Shown here in pieces: positions 1 through 11,400 of a stretch of DNA of 64,000 nucleotides. The notes under the pieces are model-generated. The model had not been told where the DNA came from and ran no database searches. It saw only the letters and a list, made by a program, of their open reading frames with translations. Both the position numbers and the translations under genes were made by a program. Within the stretch, counting starts at the first letter, position 1; each line of letters starts with the position of its first letter. Origin of the DNA: Anthoceros angustus (lineage: Eukaryota > Streptophyta > Anthocerotopsida > Anthocerotales > Anthocerotaceae); NCBI GenBank assembly GCA_010909165.1, contig MU008158.1, forward strand, positions 3,373,478 through 3,437,477, written 5' to 3'.

Positions 1-425
1 GATTACCGTTGTATCCTGAACATGATTACCATGTGACATCTCATTCTCCGTAACAAGATTTAGGTCAGGTAATGTTCTTCCTTCTTCTTGTGCGCGAACA
101 TAAGATCCATTGGTACACCAAGCAAGGCGCAATAACTGGGAAGTATGTTCAAATATACCACATACCTGTTGCACCTTCACAACATGTTTGCAAATGAATC
201 CTTTCTGCCCCATCCCACAAGTACAAAATGCCCATGGAGAATGTGCAGCCTCAATGACGTAAACTTTGTCACTATCCTCAAAGGACATGCAATATGCAAC
301 AGTAGACCCAACTACAGACGGGAATATGACAGCCTCGTCTGGGATTGTGCTCGCTGCAGACAAAACATGCTCATATACCTTCTCGAGTTTTAAATTCGGC
401 TTATAACCCCCAGTCTTGGTGAAAT
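1..425 (-). pseudogene. SWIM zinc-finger end of a MULE-type transposase (partial)
   Basis: Read on the minus strand, this stretch encodes a SWIM zinc finger of the form CxCx(n)CxH (CTCGMGQKGFICKHV, about 180-235) after an acidic region. SWIM fingers lie near the C-terminus of Mutator-like (MULE) transposases and bind DNA. The piece is cut by the window edge at base 1. Upstream, near base 425, it runs into unrelated DNA. The matching transposase body lies at 4435-6255 on the same strand, so both parts probably belonged to one gene later split. A possible splice donor (caacaggtatg) follows the finger. A host-domesticated SWIM gene is the alternative, but the broken context favours a dead transposon. 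Confidence 0.6.
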
Positions 426-747
426 CAAGTATGGAAGACCACATATACACTAGCCCCTCTCTGAAGTGTCGGGATGAACGATTTTTTTTTTTTTGAGAGT
501 GTTTGTATAGCAAAGTGCTTTGAGAATCGCCTGGGTAAGGTCTTTTATACGAGAATGGTCCTTGGCCCTTGGGATAATAATTTGTTTTTTTTGAACCTTA
601 GGTTTTCAATTTTTGATAGGTAGGTCGGAGATAGAGTCCTTGGGTTTTGGTGATTTTAGAAATAAGAAAGTGTCTATATATGTTAGGTGCCTACACCGCC
701 ACAGGGCGCAGCTGGAGGTAGCCGCCCACCACGGTCAAGAACGGGAC

Positions 748-1035
748 ATGCACTGTGGGAGTTTACAACCCTAGTGGCGGAGCACCGCTGCAGCCGAGAA
801 TCGAGAGACGGACACACCCAAAGACCGCGAGGTTGCGAAATTCGGCTGTGCCGGGCGAGCCGCAGCAGTCGCGCACATGCACCGGCGAGCTCGTCACTGC
901 AGCAGGACGACGCTGCCGTGGGGCGGCGTGGCGAAGAGCAGGACGTCTGAGACCGGGGTTTACAACCCTAGTGGCGGAGGCGCGACAGTCGGCGCAAGCG
1001 AGAGAGACGGACACACCCAAAGACCGCGAGGAAGA
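748..1035. repeat. Imperfect direct repeat, about 200-bp spacing
   Basis: The motif 'tttacaaccctagtggcgga' (about 761 and 959) and the motif 'gacacacccaaagaccgcgag' less one base (about 811 and 1011) each occur twice in the same order, about 200 bases apart. This indicates a partial tandem duplication within the 4-kb insertion. Confidence 0.7.
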
Positions 1036-3965
1036 GGCCATGGCTCGAGGCAGGCGTCGGGCGGGCGGGCTGACAAGTGGCGCATCTGCAGCGCTGGGCG
1101 GAGCCTCTGTTTTGTGCGGGTTGGACGCCGTGTCGGTCAGGCACGGCGTGTGGCGGAGGAAGAGAACAGTGGAGTAGCGAAGGAGGAAAAGAGACGCTGA
1201 GGCAAGAGCGCCAGCGCAACGGCAAGTGGAGGAGACGCGCGAGGGTGGTGTTCCCTTTTCTGACCAGCGTTTGCAGGAGTGTTGGGTTCTTTTCCTGAAG
1301 AAACAAGGAGAAAGAGAGATGGCGCCCGAGCGCCGAAATTTCACTCATGCAAAGGCCCAACATGGACCATCGAGAAGGTGAGCTGTGCAGGAGCCGGGTC
1401 CGGAATTTATGGAGATGAAATGGTGTTACGATACCAAAGATTGGTGCAAGAGTGCGCCGCAATTGAGAACCAAGTTGCAAGAGGGAGACGCGAGGAAGAG
1501 GCCGCAAAACTGGATTTGGGACTCTTTCGAGCAGCAGAAGGGCAGAAGGAGGATGGAAGCTTGGTAATTGACCCCAGAAAGAAGACCACGAGGCTGCGGT
1601 GCGCTCATGAAGCCTGGGAAGTGAGAGTGAACAATGGATGGGTGACTCGCCAACTCGTGTTCACACCGGTGGGATTAGCCAAGTGGATTTTGTGTTTCGT
1701 AATCGGAAGTTGGATCATATGGCGCACTACTCGGTCTTTCTTCATGAGGTGGTTAAAGGTACACAATCGATTGGGGCGGATGATCTTTGAAAGAGCCTGT
1801 GGAGGAGAGGCGAATTTGCTCTCCCTTCCCTCGACCCTCCTTGATTTCACCTTTTCTAATTCATGTGTTCGCGATTCCGTGTCTAACGAGTTGGAAGTCA
1901 GGTTCCGCCTTCATAGCCGGAAACCGCCGTGAACTCAAGGTAGAGGAGGAGGAGTGTAAGGAAGATTAGGGAAGGATTCCAGCAGTTGGGAATGCGCTTC
2001 CCTAGAAGATTCGGATGAAGGTGGGGAGGTTTCCAAGGGCAAGAAGCGGAGGGCGGCGACGGCTGAACGGGGGTCGGCGAAGAAGGGAAGGACAGCCACG
2101 AGAAGAGGAACCCACAGCCACACCTAGGGTCACCAGGTCGAAATCGGCAGCAGGAACGCGAGTGAAGGAGGAGAAAATAAAAGGGAAACGACAAGTTGTG
2201 CCCCTCTCAGGTGCAGGGGAGGAGTCGCTGCCGCTAGGAGAGATTGGAGCGGATGAGGAGATTGTGGCAAACCAACCCCTAGAAGAAGAGGGGTTAGTTG
2301 CGATAGCCAAGTCCGCGGCGGAGCTCCGGAACATTTTTGGCGACATTTCACTGACCCGTCCGGCTGAAGTGGAGGCAGGTGACACCGCTCGCGTGCGAGA
2401 ATTGTTGTGGAAGGGAATGGGCACGGGGCACCGAACTGCAGTTTGACTTCCCATGGCTCGACGCAGCGATCTCCTCGACCAGCCATGGCTCTCACCGGCC
2501 GAGGTGGCCACAGAAAAGTTGCTCAAGGAGAAGTTGGAGAGCCCGGAAGGCGAGAACAAGGTGGCGAGGAGCGCAGACGGAATGCGAGGCGGCCCTATGC
2601 AAGGCATGAGCTAAGGCCATGTCCACCCAACAGAGGCCTTAGTGAATCAGTCAAGGGGCGATGCCACAATCGAGGAGCTTCAAGATGAGGTCTCATGAGC
2701 CTGTGAACAAATGGAAACAATGGCGCCTGGAGAAATTCAAGAAGTCATGGAGAGATATAAGCGAGAGAGATGAAGCTAGGGCCGAGTCAAGAGAGAGGTG
2801 GCCAAACCAAGAAGGGCAGAGCCACAAAGAACCGCAGAGTCAAGCCACCACCGGGGAAACTACCACCACGGTGGCTAAACCGCCACCGTCATGAAGGAGG
2901 AACCGAGGTGGGGAAGTCACCCAGTGAGCGCCGCAGGGGATACGATCCCCGATTCCAAGGCGGCCTGATTGTCCACGGGAGGAGAGGTAAGAACCTCTGT
3001 AGTCGAAGGCGTATTGTGCTCTGCGTCGGATGAGGATGCTCATGTCCTCGCCGTCGCATGGTGAGCGGTGCTCACTCTAAATGTGTATGTGGTTGTTGGG
3101 GAGGGGCGTAAACTATTGGTGCACATCTTGACCGCCACGGGCGTTTACCAGTGGTTCTTCCGAACGGGAGCGGGGGCCTACCCCCCCCAAGTGGTGATCG
3201 AGGAAATGAGCGAAGCGGAAGCCAGGGCGTGGAGGGAGGAGCACACGGTGTGGCTGTCCAGCGATGAGGAGCGGAATAACAGGCCTAGGGCCTATAGACG
3301 AACGACGCCCATGGGAAGACGCGAAGAAACTGCAGGCAGTGACAGCGAGGTGGAGGTTTTGGGGGAGAATCGCTCGGATCAGAGGCGTGGCAGGAGAGCG
3401 AGAGCGACGGAACCCCACCTACCGCAGTCTAGGCAAAGAATCATGACGCTACCGCTGATTTTAGGAGAGCGACATCATAGGCCGAGGCTTTTTGGGGTAG
3501 GGGATAGGATGTTTTGAGGACCCGTGGCGCTGTAGTTTCCTGAATTGGTAGGAGCGCTCGTGGTAGTGGGCCATATTTTCTAGACATCGGTAGGAGTGAG
3601 TGGAAATCCACAACAATGTATAAGAGACCCTTGAGAGTCTCTCCTAATGCATACGTGTGAACTTCCGTGTGTTGAAGCTATGCGCGAGGTTGATTGGAGA
3701 CGTCTGATCAGCATCAAACTCGTTCGATGCACCGCCTTCTCGTCACAAGAAGGCCGGGAAGATCCCTGGATGGTCGAGAGCGGAGTGGCCAAGCTCCACG
3801 CCTGGGGTGACGGAAGGTAGCTGGCGCGCGCCGGAAAAAGAGGTAGGAATTGCCGCGGAAGGCCGAGGCGGAACTGCCGGAAGGCGGATCGCCCAAGCAC
3901 TGACCGGGGTTTTCTTTCCTGATCCCCTTTCCCGACTGCCACCAGGTGTGTTTATTCCACTAGAG

Positions 3966-4037
3966 GGGGTCTGTGGTGGCCCAAGGAGGGTCTGTGGCCC
4001 AAGGAGGGTCTGTGGCCCAAGGAGGGTCTGTGTGGCC
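3966..4037. repeat. 17-bp minisatellite, about 4 units
   Basis: A unit close to 'cccaaggagggtctgtgg' is repeated about four times head to tail. It lies within the unclassified insertion and has no evident coding role. Confidence 0.85.
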
Positions 4038-4434
4038 CGTGAGGCGAGAGTGCATTAGGAAGGAAAGGGAAGGGTAGATGAGTGCGTGAGGGATTGTGAG
4101 AGTGTGTGAGGGAAAATCGGAAATGCGTAAGAGGGTGGAAGCGTGCGGTGGGATCGCAGAAATTCCTAGAGGTAAAGTGAGGTGTATATAGGTGTCTGTA
4201 TGCCCATAGCCCCCAAGGTCTGCGCCAAAGAAGCCGGTGACAAATAGACCCCGCGACAGCGGCGCTGTGGGACCCGCCACGGAAACCGCCACTGTGGTGG
4301 CCGAATCTACCACGGTGGTGGGTTTGGGTAGGGTAGCTGGGGAAGGTGGGGTAGTGAGCGACGGGGTAGGTCCAGAACCCATAGATTCAGAACACCTTGA
4401 CACAAAACTATTCCCTTGGGATCGAATCCTAGGA

Positions 4435-6255
4435 CTATAACGACATAGAGGGTAAATGTGGCCTCTTTGCGTCTTCGGATGCAAAAACCCATTCCACATC
4501 AAGGTACCAGTAATGCCGTGCTACCTCGTTCACAAGTTGATGCAGAAGCCAATCCATACGCCTTCCTGACAACGCAGCCTTGGTAAAAGATACTCTTTCC
4601 TTCAAGAATCGATGAAAGGCCTCCAGAGCAGATGTGGCATCCTGTCCAGCGTGGGGAAACATCCTGCAGTTCTTCAACCACATGTCTGGCATAAAGAAAT
4701 GCGAAACATTATTACACACAGCTGACACCATGTGAACATCCATTCAACCAACCCTTACCGTACAAAGAAACTAGTGCACTTTGGGCAAAGAATAATACCT
4801 ATAGAGTCACCCCACTGCTTCTTGAAATACTCAACAAAGGCTGGTTGACTTCCATGCCACTCCTTGTAGAAGAACTCTAACAATATCTTACCCCATGCGA
4901 TAGTACCATCTTCCGTATTATGGCCTCGACATACATGATCTCCATGAGCTGCCCAAATCTTCTTCCTTGCAATAATGCACTTTACCTTCTTTAAAAGGTT
5001 TATTTGATGCCTTCCTTACATGCCATAGACACAACACAACATGTATGTTGGCCCCCATACTGTTTAAAAGGCACCTATCTACGCTAAACAATCATCAACT
5101 AGGAAGCAACTAGGGACCCATGTTGCACATGTTGTAAGAGCGACATGTCGGAGTGGCGTCAACCATGACACCAAAGAAAGTATAGTAGCCTCCTGTGTTA
5201 GTGCCCAAGCAATTGGAATACCATTAAGGTGTTGATAAAAACCCATCACCGTAAATAAGTGGTACCTATACTTGTTCATACCAAATGTGGCGTCCATGGC
5301 TAAAACACTATTGTTACCATGTTTGATGAACATCTGCCGCATGAAAGGAGTTTGCAACCCTAAAACAAAAGGTTCACCAGTTCTGATCTATGGAAGATAA
5401 GGTCAGCATTCACTTTGAGCCACATCTCAATGGACTTTACATCATCAGGGTCTAGTTTCCACTCACCCGCTTCCACTTGTCGTTTCATGTTCAACACATC
5501 CTTGTGCTGCATGTAGTCATCTCGAACGTCACCATCACGCTCATGTCCTTTGTAGTACTCATCTTCTCGTACACAACTGCAACATGCCGACGATAATCTC
5601 CGGCACGAATACCTTGCAATAAAGACAATGTTTAACCCAATCCTTTTTCTCTTCGAGATCCAAGGAGCTCTAGACAATTTAGGGTGTCCCACATACTGGA
5701 CCATGATGATATCACCGTCGATCTACGTGCGCTCCTTCATGAAGAAGGATTTGAGCAACTTTAGGGAATAAGCGCAACTGCTTCACAACTAAATTGGCCA
5801 TACATCCGGTCTTTATGCACACATTCTTGGGTGTGGCAGCTCGGAAATCCTCCGGTCCATATGAACACCAATACCTACATAGAAACATACGACAGCAAAT
5901 ACCAAGATTTGGCTTCAACTTAAGGCAAAGAAAGCACATGGACAGAGGCCACCAAGCCAGGAAACCCAAGTGGTTAGGGAAATTAGTGTAGAGAACTTGG
6001 AAGTTGCAGAAGGTACCTAATATATGTGATTGCAGTGTCTAAGGATGGCACCATTGGTGGTGGTAGTGAATTTTGAGTCTTTGAATCTTTCCGATAGAAA
6101 CTTGCAGCACATTTGAAGCCTTCACCAGAAATGAAATCTTCTACTCTATTCCATGGAATATAGGCAATCTTCCAATCCTTCAGAACCTGCCAAGTTAGAT
6201 TATCGGTACAAAATTGACCAAGCCCTGGAAATTGCACCTTCAGCGGGCACTCCAT
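4435..6255 (-). pseudogene. Degenerate MULE transposase body
   Basis: Minus-strand fragments in several frames give the order seen in MULE/SWIM transposases. First is an N-terminal region (6255-5983). Next is a segment with YGPEDFRAATPKNVC (about 5880-5800). Then comes the DDE-type core, with LAMDATFGMNKYRYHLFTVM and PSCFLVDDCLA (5357-5079), where the two aspartate contexts of the catalytic core are visible. Last is a helical region with WGDSIGIILCPKC (about 4840-4790) and an HRFLKERVSF segment (4743-4435). Frames are broken by stops and shifts, and a few could be introns, so I call it a pseudogene. Its natural C-terminus is the SWIM finger at 1-425, now about 4 kb away. Confidence 0.65.
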
Positions 6256-6292
6256 GGACAGAGCACGCTTGGTGGCCAGAATGCTTGGTTTA

Positions 6293-6397
6293 GGTTAATC
6301 TGTTTGTCTTAGGGATGGTTTGTTTGAGACACCTGAGTCTTGGGATGGTTTGTTTGAGTTAATCTGTTTGTCTTGGGATGGTTTGTTTGAGACACCC
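6293..6397. repeat. Short direct repeats, gggatggtttgtttgag
   Basis: 'gggatggtttgtttgag' occurs three times, and 'taatctgtttgtctt' twice, within about 105 bases just upstream of the transposase start. Possibly the end region of the old element. Confidence 0.8.
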
Positions 6398-6434
6398 CGC
6401 GTTCATACTCTCGCGCACGCTTCTAAAATCAAGC

Positions 6435-7022
6435 ATGGTTGGTTTACAGCACAACCTCGTTGTGGTGGGTGCGCATAGGGTTGTGCCGTGCTGGACAAAA
6501 TACGACAGTGACATCCTGTATGACCGGTACATGGTGTTGCGTTTAAAGTATACCATGATGAGAGAGAATCGTGATGGACGAGGCATGGCATGCCACGCCA
6601 GATTTGACACGCGCGAAGCATTGATTGCTTCGGAGATTGAGACGCAGGCTGTGTGCTTTGTACATCCCAAGCTCAACACTTGGTCCTTTGACATGGTCTC
6701 TGTACTTGCGAAGGGGTCTCCGCACGGTGTGGTGACGTGGACAGTGCGTTCGCGTTCGCCCTGGGAAAATGAGTTGAAGTTGCCACCTAGTTTAGTAGTG
6801 CTTGAAAAATTGGAGCAGGTGGGGCCGGGGGAGGATGTCATGACTCTCAATGCGCGCTTTAGCATCGAGAGCATCCGCGTTTCCTTTTATCTGGTTGTGG
6901 GACCCACCCAAGTTCCAAGGCTTGCCCAATGCCTTCGCGACCCCAGAAGCCCATGGGACCTACTTCAAGGTACTGTACTTTATATCATGTGCTCGCTACA
7001 ACATTACGTTTTCAAATCGTAG
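6435..7022 (+). other. Open reading frame of unknown status (195 codons)
   Basis: An ATG-started frame with no recognisable domain. It contains hydrophobic and charged stretches but no motif I can name. It ends in AT-rich sequence close to simple repeats and has no convincing promoter or homologous neighbour. It could be a piece of the adjacent transposon debris, a real lineage-specific protein or chance. I do not assign a function. Confidence 0.2.
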
Positions 7023-7179
7023 GAAGAGAGTCACGTGAACGTACACAGAGATGATATACTGTACATATACGTAGGAATACGACTTGCAATGAATGGAATA
7101 AAATAGAATAGAAAAGAATGATAGGGCGAGCGTATGAACATAGGGTAGGTATTCGGAGTTGAGGAGCGCGAGCGGCGGC

Positions 7180-7460
7180 GGCAGCGGCGGCGGCGGCGCC
7201 GGACAGTACAGTACAGTATGCATGCAGGATGTACGTATGCGGGTGCAGCTGCACCAGCTGCAGCTGCAGTGTATGCCCCTACCCGCTCCCCGCCCGTCGC
7301 CCGTCGCCCGTCGCCCAAATCTCATCACCAAATAAACTAAACGCGCCTTCCCTTCCTTCCTTCCTTCCCTTCCCTTCCCTTCCCTTCCCTTCCCTTCCCT
7401 TCCCGTCGCCCAAATCTCGTCACTCCCTCCCCTTCCCTTCCCTTCCCTTCCCTGCGACCA
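7180..7460. repeat. Microsatellites: GGC-rich, ACAGT, and (CCTTC)n tract
   Basis: A GGC-rich triplet run (about 7173-7200) is followed by 'acagtacagtacagt' (about 7203) and then by pyrimidine-only (CCTT/CCTTC)n blocks at about 7349-7403 and 7430-7453. The long polypyrimidine runs lie about 1 kb before the Argonaute start codon. Open frames across them are low-complexity artefacts. Confidence 0.9.
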
Positions 7461-8476
7461 ACCCTCCGCAACGCAACTGCTTCTCTCTTCACTGCTCCAC
7501 TGCCATCACAAGTGTTATGCCCTGCCGACCGCCTACTTCCTGCTTCCTCATCAGGGTTCATAAGTGCTCTAAACTAGAAACACCTCCAACGGGTGTGGCG
7601 GGGAACGCAAGCCCTCCGAACTGAACAACTGAACCAACCGCGTGCAATGCGAATCAGGTTTAAAATGCTCACTGTCCCGCGCATCAGCGTATTAGCGCAG
7701 TAGCGCATTACCAACAGGAAGACAGATAGTTGCCGTTGCCGGAGGGTGAATGGAGAGAGGATCGGTGCCACATAAGCGCGGTACGGTGAGCATGTTGTAC
7801 ATATTTTGGTGATGACGTTTATTAGGCGACTGGGGGTGTGACCGAACCCCGGAAGGGGAACAGAGGAACCGCAACGGCCGCGCGTTTTCCAAATTTAGAG
7901 TCCGGATTGGCGAGTCGTGAAGGTGCAGAGTGATGACAGTTGCCAAGGGGAGCGGCAGTGCAACAGGGACACGACAGGACAGGGCATGCATCCGCATTAA
8001 ATGCACCGGATTGTTGGCTGCGCTGCCAGATTCCAGATTCCAGATCGGGCCAGGCCGGGTCCGCTGTTATGTCCCATCGATTCACCGGATCGTGAAGATA
8101 ATCGGTCGTACTCCCCGCCAGCCCCCCGGTCGGCGCTCGCCGGTCGCCGGTCGCCGGTCGCCGCTCCGCTCCCTCCCTGCGTGGCCTCGCCTCCTCGACG
8201 ACATTTCAGGCCCAGGCCCAGACCCCGTCGCCCCCGCTCTGCCAGCGCACACTCTGAGAACCAGGCCCAGGCCCAGGCCCAGCCCGGAGCGTCACGCTCC
8301 TTAATTCCCCCCGCTCCGCCCCTCAGCCTCACAGCAGGCTCTAGTCTACAAAAAGCCTGCTCCCTTCTACACTCGGCCTCTCTTCCCTTCCCTTGCGCCT
8401 CCTCGGCAGCAGCAGCTCCATCTCCGCCGCCGTCTCCCGTCTGCTGCGAATTTACCGCCTCCAATTCCCGCCAACC
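7461..8476 (+). promoter_or_regulatory. Upstream region and probable 5'UTR of the first Argonaute gene
   Basis: GC-rich, with a short 'aggccc' repeat (about 8211-8282) and CT-rich sequence just before the ATG, typical of a plant leader. The ATG at 8477 has a good context (ccaaccATGGcg). I see no clear TATA box close to a likely start site. Long frames on both strands here follow base composition and are not called as genes. Confidence 0.4.
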
Positions 8477-11400
8477 ATGGCGTCCGGGTCGGGGGGGAGG
8501 GTGGACGCCGGCCCGCTCTCCTTGCGCCTGGCTCCCAGAAAGGGCTTCGGGAGCGCGGGCCAGCCCATCTCTGTCGCAACCAACTACTTCGTCGTCAAAT
8601 TCAAGCCCAAGGTCCTGTATCAGTACGACGTGAGCACCAGCACCAGCACCAGCCCAATTCTTTGGCGCTGCCAAGGCGGCTGTTTGCTCACTTGTTGTGA
8701 TTTTTTGTGAGGCATGCTGGTGCCCCGCGCCCAGCGGCGGATTCTTGCACTCGCAATTGCACTGCCCACCTCGGCACAACGCCGTCTTGCTGCAAAGATT
8801 GCTTCTGCTGCTGCTCGTTCATGCCTTGCTTTCTTTGCTTGTCCCGTACTTTTCCGGGCGCAGGTGAATATTACGCCCCAAGTCCCCAAAGGCCTGCAGA
8901 GAGCCGTGTTCGAGGAGCTGTGCAAGTCTGAGGAAGTTTTTCCCGACGGAATTCTGCCTGTCTACGACGGCCAGACAACTGTTTATACGTCCCGGCCCTT
9001 GAGGGAGAGACTGATGGACACCAAGGTGACGCTGCCGGAGCTGCAGCCCGGGGGGACCAGAAGGCGGAACCGGGATTTCGAGGTGGTGCTGCGGGCTTCA
9101 GCGCAGCCCGACCTCAGGCTGCTTCGCAGTTTTCTGTCCGGGAGTACGCCGGACCTGCCTCAGGACTGCATCCAGGCTCTGGATGTTGTGCTCAAAGAGA
9201 CCGCCACTCGTTTTGGGTAAGGCGGACAGGCCCCGCTATCACGGCGTCACGCTTGTTGAATGCATGCGCCGCTCGCTCTCGTCTTGCACTGCTCTGCTCG
9301 TCTTCAATTCTGCGTCTCTGCTTGCGCAGCTTTCTGGCTGGGAAGCGTTCGTTTTTTGCCAAAATGTTTGGCGTCACCAGCCTCGGAAATGGTGTGGAGG
9401 CTTGGAAGGGCTTTTATCAGTCTCTCAGGCCGGGGAATGACGAGTTGCTTCTGAATATAGGTGGGTGGCTACTGCGGTGTGTTTTTGCAATTGTGTGTGG
9501 CTCACCGGTGTGTGATTTCCGACTCTTGACATCTCTTTGTTGCACTGGCGTGCACAGACGTATCTGCGCTGGCTGTGTTAGAGGAGGTGCCGCTGCTCAA
9601 GTTCTTGGAGAACGCGTGCAGAAAGGATGTGAGGGAATTGCACAGTGCCTTGCAAAGGCGCGATGCAGAAGGGGATCGCTTCCGTGTGCAAGTAACGCGC
9701 TATCATGCTCTCCTGCCCAACCCTCTTCACTGCTTTGTCTTCCTGTGGATTAATGTGCCCCGTTTCTTCACAGATTAGGAAGAGCCTCAAGGGGCTTCGA
9801 GTAGAAACCCTGCACACGGCCAAACGCAAATATAAGATACAAAGCATCACGGATGAACCACTGAGCGTCTTGAAGTGAGCAACTTTCCTCAATTCCCCCT
9901 TACTTGACCTCACGCTTGCCCCTTCTTTCTGCTGGGGGGTTGTTCTGATTTCCTTTCAGGAAGAAAAATTTGTTTGAGAGTCCTTTCAGGAGACGTTGAT
10001 GCTGTCGACTGATCACGCTTTGATCTGCATCAGATTTGATCTGCAAGGAACTGAAACGACTGTGACCGACTATTTTGAGAAAACGTACAAGAAAAAGTTG
10101 GAGTTTCCTGGGTTTCCCGCCATAAACGCAGGCACCAAGGACAGGAAGAAGTACATCCCTTTTGAGGTACTTCATTTCGTCTTAACAAGATTCAGGGTTC
10201 CTGACCTGCCTTTGTAGGCGACTGGACTGAACAGATCTGGTGGGTGCAGGTATGTAAACTAGTAGGAGGTCAGCGCTTCATGAGGAAGCTGGATGAGCAG
10301 CAGACAGACAAATTCAAGAATTTTACCATGGGCCCCCCTGGGAAGAGGCGTGCAGACTGCGAAAAAGTAAGCTCTGTGCTCTCGTCAGTTCCCCAGAGTG
10401 CTCAATTTGACAACCGATGAGCATGTCAGGGTTTTCAGAAGCATGTCCCTCTGTTCATGTTAATGCTAGTATTGGATGACTTGCATTCTGACTAGTGTGT
10501 ACATAGATGGCAAGGAGCATGCACAACGAAGGTCGGAAATACGAGGAAGAGTTTGGCCTGGATATGAATCCTGTAGGAGCCATAAAAGCAAGAGTTCTTC
10601 CAAAACCAAAGGTGTAAGCCTTTTCCGCTCACCGACATGCCATTGCCGGGCTGGTGGAGAGGTTTCATTTGTGAGTTCTAAAGCATCCAGGGACTTTGCA
10701 GGTGTGCTACAGCAATTCAGAGGCACAGATCAACCACGCAGGAGCGTGGAACCTAAGAAATACGGTATAGACGCTCTCTCATGCACTGTCAGAATGCTTG
10801 GGCTCTTTTAGGATTGCCTCACAATCGAGACCGTGTGGAATTCAGGTTCTCATCGAAGGGTGCAAAATCAGCAACTGGACGTTGATCAATTTTGAGCCAC
10901 GATTAGATGGTAGAGCTGTTCAGAACGTTGTTGATACACTTCCCCGAGACTGCAGGCGATATGGGGTGGTAAGTTCATGTTCCTGCTCTGCTCGGTATTA
11001 GTCAAAACAGACTACAGTTGGATGATGTCTCCAAGTGATTCTCTTCTGTCACATGATTCTCAATGTTCTGGGAATGTGTTAGGCTTTAAACCCAACTCCT
11101 GTAATCGGCTGGGTCACCGAAAAGGGCAGAAATGTTGGAGCTGTCATTAAACATGTCTGGGATGAATGTCAATCAAAGACCTCGAAGGACTTGGAGCTGT
11201 TGGTTGCAATCATGCCCTACTCAGGAGATAAAGAGATCTACAGTATGTCAAGAAATTTCGTATCTAAATTTTTTAACAGGTTTCCTGCCTTGTCTGATTC
11301 CTGTTTCCCGAGTAGGATCAGACTGTTCTAATCATTAGATTTCTTTTCTGTTCTGATCATTAGATATTTTTGTCCAGGGTCTGTGAAGAAATTTTGTGAA

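Larger units (their letters stand above)
426..4434. mobile_element. Unclassified 4-kb insertion between two halves of a MULE gene
   Basis: This block separates the SWIM end (1-425) from the transposase body (4435-6255). It has a T-run near 482, GC-rich arginine- and glutamate-rich open frames on plus (about 1279-1932, 2015-2446 and 3068-3517) and short internal repeats. None of the frames shows protease, integrase, reverse transcriptase or transposase motifs. Their charged composition resembles a degenerate gag, so a large non-autonomous retroelement is one reading. The block may begin with TGTCG (about 467) and end with CGACA (about 4443), but I found no matching LTRs and no clear target duplication. 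Function and class unknown. Confidence 0.35.

Noticed and set aside
467-4443. Complete LTR retrotransposon bounded by TGTCG/CGACA
   Set aside because: No similar sequences at the two ends, no pol motifs and no clear target duplication.
7229-7624. Open frame through the (CCTTC)n tract
   Set aside because: Low-complexity Pro/Ser/Leu/Phe product of a microsatellite.
7997-8779. 260-codon minus-strand frame over the Argonaute leader and first exon
   Set aside because: Composition-driven; overlaps a well-supported exon and has no domain.
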